From: Anaerolineae bacterium
Lineage (GTDB): Bacteria > Chloroflexota > Anaerolineae > JACIWP01
DNA length: 8,006 nucleotides
Reading direction: 5' to 3'
Assembly (NCBI GenBank): GCA_014360855.1
Contig: JACIWP010000142.1
Coordinates: 1 to 8,006, forward strand
The position numbers and the translations under genes are program-made. Positions 1 through 5,514 of the stretch are shown in pieces (the first letter of the stretch is position 1; each line of letters opens with the position of its first letter). The notes beneath the pieces were generated by a model. That model saw only the letters and a list, made by a program, of their open reading frames with translations, was not told the origin of the DNA and ran no database searches.

Positions 1-1136
1 TAGACCTGGTCGGCGCCGAAAGTGGCCAGGTCCTCGCGGTACAGGCTGTAGGGGGATTTGACGCCGGCGATGGTACAGCTCCCCTTATACAGCTTGACCC
101 GGGCGGTGCCGGTGACGCGCTCCTGCGTCTTCTCGACGAAGGCGTCCAGGGCGCGCTTGAGCGGGGTGAACCATTGGCCGTAGTAGACCAGCTCGGCGTA
201 GCGTACTGCCAGCATGTCCTTGAAGTGCATGGTATCGCGGTCCAGGCAGAGGGTCTCCAGGCCGCGATGGGCGGTGTACAGGACGGTGCCGCCGGGGGTC
301 TCGTAGACGCCGCGCGACTTCATGCCGACCAGGCGGTTCTCGACCATGTCGACGCGCCCGACGCCGTTGGCGCCGGCGATCTTGTTGAGCGTCTCGACCA
401 GGGTTACTGGGTCCATGCGCTGGCCATCGATGGCGACGGGCCGGCCGCGCTCGAAATCAATTTCCAGATAGGTGGGCGTGTCGGGAGCCTTCTCCGGCGC
501 CACCGTCAGCATGAACATGTCCTCTTCCGGCTCGTTCCAGGGATTCTCCAGCGGGCCGCCCTCGTGGCTGATGTGCCAGATGTTGCGGTCGCGGCTGTAA
601 ATAGATTTCTTCGTCTGCTTGACGGGGATGCCGTGCGCCTGCGCGTATTCCAGGGCATCTTCGCGCGAGCGGATGTGCCACTCGCGCCAGGGCGCGATGA
701 TCTTGAGCCGGGGATCAAAGGCCTTGACTCCCAGTTCAAACCGCACCTGGTCGTTGCCCTTGCCGGTGCATCCATGGGCGACGGCGTCCGCGCCCTCTTT
801 GTGCGCGATCTCCACAAGTTTCTTGGCCATGAGCGGGCGGGCGAAGGACGTGCCCAGCAGGTACTGCCGCTCATAGACAGCGCCGGCCATCATGGTCGGG
901 AAGACGTACTCCTCCAAGAATTCCCGCCGCAGGTCCTCGATGTAGACCTTGCTGGCGCCGCTCCGCTTGGCCTTCTCTTCCAGACCCTCCAGCTCCTCGG
1001 GGCCCTGGCCGACATCAGCCGTGAAGGCGATGACCTCACAGCCATAGTTCTCCTTCAGCCAGGGGACGATGATGGATGTGTCCAGGCCCCCCGAGTAGGC
1101 CAGGACCACTTTCTTTACCTCACCTTTCAAACCCAT
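1..1136 (-). CDS. argG: Argininosuccinate synthase, 3' end cut by window edge
   Basis: This enzyme condenses citrulline and aspartate with ATP to give argininosuccinate, AMP and PPi, the penultimate step of arginine synthesis in the cytoplasm. The first 378 codons are present; the family is usually about 400 residues, so only the C-terminal tail is missing. Visible hallmarks are the ATP-pyrophosphatase P-loop AYSGGLDTS at residues 13-21, ADVGQG at 40-45, GTSFARPL at 95-102 and the nucleotide/substrate motif HGCTGKGNDQVRFE at 121-134. Later conserved stretches include NIWHISHEGG, GRVDMVENRLVGMKSRGVYE and the YYGQWF segment. The ATG at 1136 begins directly before the KVVLAYSGGLDTS strand, as expected. 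Its Shine-Dalgarno GGAGG lies 13 nt upstream, which is rather far. The gene is on the same strand as the tad-comF genes but separated from them by its own promoter, a short Arg-rich ORF and a terminator, which suggests regulation by arginine. All 25 Arg codons I read in it are CGC or CGG. Identity is secure. Confidence 0.97.
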   Translation of the reverse strand, partial: MGLKGEVKKVVLAYSGGLDTSIIVPWLKENYGCEVIAFTADVGQGPEELEGLEEKAKRSGASKVYIEDLRREFLEEYVFPTMMAGAVYERQYLLGTSFARPLMAKKLVEIAHKEGADAVAHGCTGKGNDQVRFELGVKAFDPRLKIIAPWREWHIRSREDALEYAQAHGIPVKQTKKSIYSRDRNIWHISHEGGPLENPWNEPEEDMFMLTVAPEKAPDTPTYLEIDFERGRPVAIDGQRMDPVTLVETLNKIAGANGVGRVDMVENRLVGMKSRGVYETPGGTVLYTAHRGLETLCLDRDTMHFKDMLAVRYAELVYYGQWFTPLKRALDAFVEKTQERVTGTARVKLYKGSCTIAGVKSPYSLYREDLATFGADQV

Positions 1137-1149
1137 ACGTAATACTGAG

Positions 1150-1160
1150 CCTCCTTCCTT
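1150..1160 (-). promoter_or_regulatory. Shine-Dalgarno region of argG
   Basis: The minus strand reads AAGGAAGGAGG here, containing two overlapping purine-rich anti-SD matches. The better one, GGAGG at 1154-1150, ends 13 nt before the ATG. It lies downstream of the terminator, so argG is translated independently of the upstream short ORF. Confidence 0.65.
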
Positions 1161-1178
1161 TTGGATTCTGAGAGGGGA

Positions 1179-1214
1179 TAAAATAAAACCCCTCACCCGT
1201 GCTGGGTGAGGGGT
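1179..1214 (-). terminator. Intrinsic terminator / candidate argG attenuator hairpin
   Basis: On the minus strand ACCCCTCACCC (1214-1204) pairs perfectly with GGGTGAGGGGT (1198-1188) around the five-base loop AGCAC. It is followed immediately by TTTTATTTTA (overlapping the last stem pair, to 1179). This is a strong rho-independent terminator. It lies about 42 nt upstream of the argG start and downstream of the only good promoter I see for argG, so argG expression would require read-through or antitermination. It would also end transcripts arriving from tad-comF. On the plus strand the same hairpin is followed by ACAGCG with no T-run, so it acts only leftward. Confidence 0.88.
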
Positions 1215-1244
1215 ACAGCGCCTTGAGATACGCTCGCGCGCGAT

Positions 1245-1310
1245 TTACCCAGACGGGTGGTCTGGCCGGCGAAATCGGTTTCGTCGCGCGCGGATGAACC
1301 AAACAGGCAT
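1245..1310 (-). CDS. Putative 21-residue arginine-rich leader peptide upstream of argG
   Basis: This short ORF has an ATG at 1310 and TAA at 1247-1245. It encodes 21 residues beginning MPVWFIRARR and ending RRPDHPSG. Six residues are Arg (positions 7, 9, 10, 12, 14 and 15), clustered in nine codons. Three of the six use CGA, a codon I did not find among 25 Arg codons of the visible argG. AGGAG lies 6 nt before the ATG, an ideal spacing. A second ATG at 1315 in another frame sits too close to the same SD. The ORF lies about 55 nt after the predicted transcription start, and its stop is 30 nt before the terminator stem, typical of amino-acid attenuator leaders such as those of his and trp operons. 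The inferred role is to make the ribosome report Arg-tRNA supply. Caution: random GC-rich DNA also yields Arg codons, and no homologue comparison was possible. Confidence 0.6.
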   Translation of the reverse strand: MPVWFIRARRNRFRRPDHPSG

Positions 1311-1316
1311 ACCATT

Positions 1317-1321
1317 CTCCT
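1317..1321 (-). promoter_or_regulatory. Ribosome binding site of the Arg-rich leader ORF
   Basis: AGGAG on the minus strand ends 6 nt before the ATG at 1310 and only 1 nt before the out-of-frame ATG at 1315. Spacing therefore selects the 21-codon Arg-rich frame over the overlapping 41-codon frame, which starts at 1315 and runs into the terminator. Confidence 0.6.
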
Positions 1322-1371
1322 GAGGGAATTACTGCTCGACCTTGAGGGCCAGACGTCCCCGTCTGCAAGGG

Positions 1372-2145
1372 TTATATACCATGAAACGAGAAGTCTGTCA
1401 ACCCAGGCATTGGACGGGCGATGGTGAAGGAGAAGACGGCCTCCGCGCCGGCCTGGCGCAGTGCCTCGGCCGCGGCACAAAGGGTGGCGCCGGTGGTGGT
1501 CACGTCATCCATGAGCAGGACGCGCCTGCCGGCCACCAGGGCGGGTTCGACGCAGGTGAAGGCGCCGGCGACGTTCTCGCGCCGCTGGCTGGCGTTCAGC
1601 CCGACCTGCGGTCGGGTGGGACGGTGGCGCTGGAGCGAGTGCTCGCTGTGGGGCAGGCCGGTGCCGGCGCAGAAGCGGCGCGACAGCAGGAGCGCCTGAT
1701 TGTACCCCCGCTCGCGCTCCCGCAGGGGGTGGAGCGGCACAGGGATCACCAGGTCCACCGGGAAGGCGAATTCGCTCCACCACGTCAGCAGGATCTCGGC
1801 CAGGGGGCCGGCCAGGTGGGTTTGGCCGGCATATTTGAACTGGTGGATGGCCTGGCGCAGGACGCCGACGGCGAAAGCGGCGGCATAATCTCCATCCAAC
1901 GCAGGGAGCTTCGCCAGACAGCGCCGGCAGATTTCCCCCGGCCGGGTCAGCGCCGCCGGCTGACCGCAGGAGGCGCAGATCGCCCGGGTGGGATAGCGGA
2001 TGCCGGCGGCGCAGGTCGGGCAAATGGCGGCACCGGGCGCATGACAGCCCAGGCAGTGGATGGGAAAGAGCCAGTCCAGCAGGGCATGCCAGACGCCGGC
2101 CAGGCCCTGGTGGGCCGGCCGGCGCGGTGGGTCAGTGCTGTCCAA
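1372..2145 (-). CDS. comF: ComF-family (ComFC-like) amidophosphoribosyltransferase-type protein
   Basis: This 257-residue cytoplasmic protein belongs to the family that includes Bacillus ComFC and E. coli GntX, associated with DNA uptake. The N-terminus carries four CxxC pairs (Cys31/34, 42/45, 57/60, 73/76), likely zinc knuckles. These are followed by a type I phosphoribosyltransferase fold with PLHPLRERERGYNQ at 137-150, the family pattern RPTRPQ..L....R..NV around 175-192, and the PRPP loop MDDVTTTGAT at 212-221. The start is a TTG at 2145; I found no ATG or GTG giving this N-terminus. A weak GGAG lies about 10 nt upstream, and the tadC stop is 19 nt before, so translation may depend on coupling with tadC. 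It is the last gene of the tad transcript. The argG promoter overlaps its final codons. The substrate is unknown. Family assignment is firm; a competence role is inference. Confidence 0.93.
   Translation of the reverse strand: MDSTDPPRRPAHQGLAGVWHALLDWLFPIHCLGCHAPGAAICPTCAAGIRYPTRAICASCGQPAALTRPGEICRRCLAKLPALDGDYAAAFAVGVLRQAIHQFKYAGQTHLAGPLAEILLTWWSEFAFPVDLVIPVPLHPLRERERGYNQALLLSRRFCAGTGLPHSEHSLQRHRPTRPQVGLNASQRRENVAGAFTCVEPALVAGRRVLLMDDVTTTGATLCAAAEALRQAGAEAVFSFTIARPMPGLTDFSFHGI
1373..1401 (-). promoter_or_regulatory. Sigma-70-type promoter for the argG leader, inside the 3' end of comF
   Basis: The minus strand has a perfect -35 TTGACA (1401-1396), a 17-nt spacer and -10 TATATA (1378-1373). 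Initiation is expected near G1366 or A1364, just before the first leader hairpin. The -35 covers codons of the comF C-terminal Leu-Thr and the -10 runs into its TAA stop, so the promoter is embedded in the end of that gene. I see no comparable promoter between the terminator and argG. Confidence 0.75.
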
Positions 2146-2164
2146 GGGAGCCGCTCCGCCGGCG

Positions 2165-3097
2165 TCAGAGGTTGCCGATGACGCCGGAGTTCTTGACGAT
2201 GAGGATGGCCGGCCCCATCAGGACGATCCAGATGGCCGGGAAGATCAGGAACACCAGCGGGAACATCATCTTGAGGGGGGCTTTGCGGGCCAACTCCTCG
2301 GCGCGCTGCCGGCGCTTGATGCGCATCTGCTCGGACTGGATGCGCAGGACCTTGGCGATGCTCACGCCCAGTTGTTCGGCCTGCACAATGGCGGCCACGA
2401 AGGTGGTGACGTCCGGAATGTCCACGCGCGCCGCCATGTCCCGCAAGGCATCGCGGCGCTTCTTGCCCACGCGCATTTCGGCGATGACGCGCATGAACTC
2501 GCGGGTTAGCTCGTTGTCCCATTTCTCGGTGACCTTGGCCAGGGCGGCATCGAAGCCCAGGCCGGCCTCCACGCTGATGGTCAGCAGGTCCAGCGCGTCG
2601 GGCAGGGCCTTGATGATGTTATGCTGGCGCTGTTTGATCTTGCTCCCCAGCCAGGCGGTGGGGAGGTAGTAGCCGAGGCCGGCCATGGCCAGGCCAATCA
2701 TCATCTTGGGGCCGATGTCTGCCTTGGCGAGGGTCATCAGCATAAAGCCCATGACGCCAAGCAGGATGCCGGCCAGGCCGCGCACACCCATGAATTCGGC
2801 CGGCGACCAGTTATTGGGCCGGCCGGCCATCTCCAGCTTCCGCTGGAGCGCTTCCATGTTGCGGGAGGGGGCCAGGCGCAGTACGAGGTTGGCCATGCCG
2901 CGTATCAGCGGCTTGATGATGCGCTCCGAGAAGGGCTGGGAAAGCTCGATTTCCTCCAGGGTGAGCGGCCGGCCGCCGTATTCCACCAGGCGTTCCTGGA
3001 TCTGGTCGGCCGGGCGCGGCATGGAGATGCCGATGAATATGAGCACGATGCTCAATCCGATGGCCATGGCGATGATGAGCGGCAACAGCCCTGCCAT
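2165..3097 (-). CDS. tadC: Tad pilus inner-membrane platform protein TadC (T2SF family)
   Basis: This 310-residue polytopic membrane protein has the type II secretion system F (GspF-like) domain. It would form, with TadB, the membrane platform on which TadA acts to assemble the Flp pilus. Predicted membrane segments lie near residues 4-24, 103-123, 131-150 and 276-300. Between the last two is the cytoplasmic helical domain with the typical ALPDALDLLTISVEAGLGFD (164-183), then a long charged stretch with KKRRDALRDMAARVDIPDV and EQLGVSIAKVLRIQSEQMR before the final helix. That order (a central T2SF helix bundle preceding a C-terminal membrane helix) and its place after tadB identify it as TadC rather than a second TadB. 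The start ATG has an excellent SD, AGGAGG, 7-8 nt upstream. The tadB stop is 18 nt before. No defects are visible. Confidence 0.93.
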   Translation of the reverse strand: MAGLLPLIIAMAIGLSIVLIFIGISMPRPADQIQERLVEYGGRPLTLEEIELSQPFSERIIKPLIRGMANLVLRLAPSRNMEALQRKLEMAGRPNNWSPAEFMGVRGLAGILLGVMGFMLMTLAKADIGPKMMIGLAMAGLGYYLPTAWLGSKIKQRQHNIIKALPDALDLLTISVEAGLGFDAALAKVTEKWDNELTREFMRVIAEMRVGKKRRDALRDMAARVDIPDVTTFVAAIVQAEQLGVSIAKVLRIQSEQMRIKRRQRAEELARKAPLKMMFPLVFLIFPAIWIVLMGPAILIVKNSGVIGNL

Positions 3098-3115
3098 GAC
3101 AATTCCTCCTCTGGC

Positions 3116-4081
3116 CTACACCTCAATGGCCACGATTTTGCGGATGACGAGGTAGCCGGCGGTGATGATAATCACGCCGACCACCACCATGATCCAGCCG
3201 CACGGCTCACTGAAGAGCAGACCAATATACTCGTGGTTGATAGCGTACAGGATCAACCCCAGGCCGACGGGCAGGAAGCTGATGATATAGGCGGTCAGCA
3301 TCTGCTGGGCGGTGAGCACCCGGATCTCGCCCTTGATGCGCACCCGCTCCCGGATGGTGAAGCTGATGGTCTCCAGGATCTCCGCCAGGTTGCCGCCGAC
3401 CTCGTGCTGGATATTGATGGCGGTGACCATCATGTCCAGGTCGTCACTGCGCACGCGCCGGAGCATATTGGCCAGAGCCTGCTCGATGGAAAGTCCCAGC
3501 CCTACCTCCTGGACGACGCGGGCGAATTCCGTGGCGAGGGGCGGCGCCATTTCTCGGGAGACGGTTTCCAGGGATTGGAGCAGGCTGTAACCCGAGCGCA
3601 GGGAGTTGGCCAGCAGGTTGATGGCATCGCCAAGCTGATCGTTGAAGGCGTTCAGGCGCTGGGCCTGCCGGCGCTTGACGTACAGCCGCGGCGCGAAGTA
3701 CCCGAACACCCCCGAGGCCAGCGCCAGCAGTGGGGAACGAAAGATGAGCTGGCCGAGCAGGGCAAAGAGAATGATGCTGGCGATGTTGATGAGGATGTAT
3801 TCGGAGACCTTCAGCTTCAGGTCAGCGCGTGCCAGCTCCGCGGCGATCTTGTCGGCCGATTCTTTCTTGACGATGACGCGGTTGAGCCGGCCGGCGATCG
3901 TGCTGTCCTCTTCGGTGAGCTTGCCCTTTTTGCGCTCTTCCATCAGCTCGACCTCGCGTGTCGCGTAGCGGTCGAGCCGTTCCTCGAGGGAAGGTTCGGC
4001 GCGCCGGCCGAGAGCGAACCCCAGCACGATCAGGGTTACCGAGAGCCCTGCCAGTATGGGAATCAGAAGCGTCATGTTCAT
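3116..4081 (-). CDS. tadB: Tad pilus inner-membrane platform protein TadB (T2SF family)
   Basis: This 321-residue membrane protein is the partner of TadC. There is one N-terminal membrane helix (about 4-25), then a basic and acidic cytoplasmic linker rich in Glu, Lys and Arg (29-90). Two helices follow (95-114, 116-135), then the T2SF cytoplasmic domain (about 145-255) with FNDQLGDAINLLANSLRSGYSLLQSLE (146-172) and HEVGGNLAEILETISFTIRERVRIKGEIRVLTAQ (226-259), both characteristic of TadB. Two C-terminal helices are at about 262-281 and 296-314. The ATG at 4081 gives MNMTLL; an ATG two codons later is possible. GGAG lies about 8 nt upstream of the first. The gap to the preceding tadA stop is 32 nt. 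The role is to couple TadA ATPase cycles to pilin extraction from the membrane. Confidence 0.94.
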   Translation of the reverse strand: MNMTLLIPILAGLSVTLIVLGFALGRRAEPSLEERLDRYATREVELMEERKKGKLTEEDSTIAGRLNRVIVKKESADKIAAELARADLKLKVSEYILINIASIILFALLGQLIFRSPLLALASGVFGYFAPRLYVKRRQAQRLNAFNDQLGDAINLLANSLRSGYSLLQSLETVSREMAPPLATEFARVVQEVGLGLSIEQALANMLRRVRSDDLDMMVTAINIQHEVGGNLAEILETISFTIRERVRIKGEIRVLTAQQMLTAYIISFLPVGLGLILYAINHEYIGLLFSEPCGWIMVVVGVIIITAGYLVIRKIVAIEV

Positions 4082-4113
4082 AGCACTTGCTCCGCGCCGG
4101 CTGGCTGACCTGC

Positions 4114-5496
4114 CTAGCGGAAGCGCACCGAGACTCCGAAGATATCCGGCGGCAGTTTGATGCCAGCGGCTTCAATGCGATCCATGAATTTCGGCCGGAT
4201 GCCGGTGGGCTTCAGCCGGCCGATGATCTTACCGTTCTCAATGCCCGTTTGTTCAAAGGTGAAGATGTCGGAGAGGACGATAACGTCTCCTTCCATGCCC
4301 TGCACCTCGGTAATGCTGACGACCTTGCGGGTGCCGTCGCGCATGCGCTCCTGATGGACGATGAGATCAATGGCGGAGGCGATTTGCTGGCGGATGGCGC
4401 GCAGGGGCAATTCCATGCCGGCCATCAGACACATGGTCTCGATGCGGGCCAGCGTATCGCGCGGGCTGTTGGAATGGCAGGTCGTCAAACTGCCGTCATG
4501 GCCGGTGTTCATGGCCTGGAGCATGTCCAGCGCCTCGCCGCCGCGCACCTCGCCCACGATGATGCGGTCGGGGCGCATGCGCAGGCTGTTGATGACCAGA
4601 TCGCGGATGGTGACCTGGCCCTTGCCCTCGATGTTGGGCGGGCGGGCCTCCAGCGTGACCACATGTTCCTGACGCAGTTGGAGCTCGGCGGCATCCTCAA
4701 TGGTGATGATGCGCTCGTCGTTGGGGATGAAGCCGGAGAGAACGTTCAGCAGGGTGGTCTTGCCGGAGCCCGTGCCGCCGGAGATGATGATGTTGAGCCG
4801 CGCCAGGATGCAGGCGCGCAGGAATTCCACCGCTTCGGGTGTGATGGTGCCGAAGCGGATGAGGTCCTCGACCTGCAGGGGCGTCTTGGCGAACTTGCGG
4901 ATGGTCAGCACCGGGCCGATGAGCGAGATGGGCGGGATGACGGCGTTGACGCGCGAGCCGTCGGGCAGGCGGGCGTTGACCATAGGGGAGCTTTCGTCGA
5001 CGCGCCGGCCCAACGGGGACACGATGCGGTCAATGATGCGCCGCAGGTGGTCCTCGTCCTCGAACTCGATGTTGGTGCGCTCAATCTTGCCGTTGCGCTC
5101 GATATAGACCTTCTTCGGCCCGTTGACCATGACCTCGGTGATGGTCGGGTCTTCCAGGAGCGGCTCTAGAGGGCCGTAACCGAGGATTTCATCCACAATC
5201 TGGTCGAAGAGCCGCATGCGCTCTGTCCGGCTCAGGACGATGTTCTCCTGTTCCAGGATGGACTGGAACAGCTCTTCGATGGTCTGCTTGACCTCCTCTG
5301 TATTAGAAAGGATGTCTGCGCGCGGGTCCAGCTCCGCCACGAGCCGTTCCTGGATGCGCGCTTTGATGTCAGAGAGCCGGGCTTCCGGCGCAGTGGGCGC
5401 CGGCTGGCGCTTGATGCGCAGTTCCTCCAACTTGGAGGTGGTGCTTTCCGCTTTCTGCTGTTGGGACTGTTGTTCGATGCGCTTGAGCAGGGACAT
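4114..5496 (-). CDS. tadA: Tad secretion/assembly ATPase TadA (CpaF, GspE/VirB11-like)
   Basis: This 460-residue cytoplasmic hexameric ATPase family member powers Flp pilus assembly. Its N-terminal Gln- and Lys-rich, probably coiled segment (1-55) is followed by an all-helical and then an N-terminal sensor-like domain with EILGYGPLEPLLEDPTITEVMVNG (103-126). The ATPase core shows Walker A GGTGSGKTT (240-248), the Asp box IITIEDAAEL (263-272), Walker B RIIVGEVRGGEALDML (311-326) and the His box TGHDGSLTTCHSNS (331-344). All catalytic motifs are intact. The ATG at 5496 is preceded by GAGGGAG with short spacing, 18 nt after the tadZ stop. Length and the CpaF-type motif RVDESSPMVNARLPDGSRVNAVIPP (165-189) distinguish it from PilB and GspE. 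In some systems a TadA works both in assembly and retraction; the sequence cannot show which applies here. It is co-transcribed with tadB and tadC, its platform partners. Confidence 0.96.
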   Translation of the reverse strand: MSLLKRIEQQSQQQKAESTTSKLEELRIKRQPAPTAPEARLSDIKARIQERLVAELDPRADILSNTEEVKQTIEELFQSILEQENIVLSRTERMRLFDQIVDEILGYGPLEPLLEDPTITEVMVNGPKKVYIERNGKIERTNIEFEDEDHLRRIIDRIVSPLGRRVDESSPMVNARLPDGSRVNAVIPPISLIGPVLTIRKFAKTPLQVEDLIRFGTITPEAVEFLRACILARLNIIISGGTGSGKTTLLNVLSGFIPNDERIITIEDAAELQLRQEHVVTLEARPPNIEGKGQVTIRDLVINSLRMRPDRIIVGEVRGGEALDMLQAMNTGHDGSLTTCHSNSPRDTLARIETMCLMAGMELPLRAIRQQIASAIDLIVHQERMRDGTRKVVSITEVQGMEGDVIVLSDIFTFEQTGIENGKIIGRLKPTGIRPKFMDRIEAAGIKLPPDIFGVSVRFR

Positions 5497-5514
5497 ATGC
5501 TCCCTCGGCCTTCA

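Larger units (their letters stand above)
1235..1365 (-). promoter_or_regulatory. argG leader RNA with competing helices (candidate attenuator)
   Basis: Four leader segments can pair in alternative ways. CAGACG (1365-1360) and CGTCTG (1355-1350) form a hairpin with a GGGA loop. GTCTGGCC (1354-1347) is perfectly complementary to GGCCAGAC (1267-1260), which lies inside the short ORF. CCAGAC (1265-1260) also pairs with GTCTGG (1254-1249) around CACCC. Separately, CGCGCGCGA over Arg codons 7-9 (1292-1284) is complementary to TCGCGCGCG just after the stop (1243-1235). A ribosome on the ORF would block some of these. A short GGGTA (1250-1246) can pair with TACCC (1215-1211) at the base of the terminator, but that is only 5 bp. 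The complementarities are seen directly; their regulatory meaning is inferred. Confidence 0.5.

Noticed and set aside
174..1142. A 322-codon plus-strand reading frame opposite argG
   Set aside because: The minus strand encodes an unmistakable argininosuccinate synthase over the same bases, so this is its antisense shadow.
1188..1214. The same hairpin as a plus-strand terminator
   Set aside because: On the plus strand it is followed by ACAGCG, without a T-run, and no plus-strand gene leads into it.
1235..1292. CG-alternating tracts as a Z-DNA or restriction-site feature
   Set aside because: Two 8-bp CG runs are too short to argue for this; their mutual complementarity within the argG leader is a better explanation.
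1193..1315. Alternative 41-codon frame from the ATG at 1315 through the terminator
   Set aside because: The Shine-Dalgarno ends 1 nt before this ATG, too close, and the frame shows no amino-acid bias. The ATG at 1310 has correct spacing.
2621..4108. A 495-codon plus-strand reading frame opposite tadB and tadC
   Set aside because: Its translation is rich in His, Asp, Gln and Gly with no recognisable domain and it runs antisense to two well-identified genes. Long antisense frames are expected from the GC bias at codon positions of the real genes.
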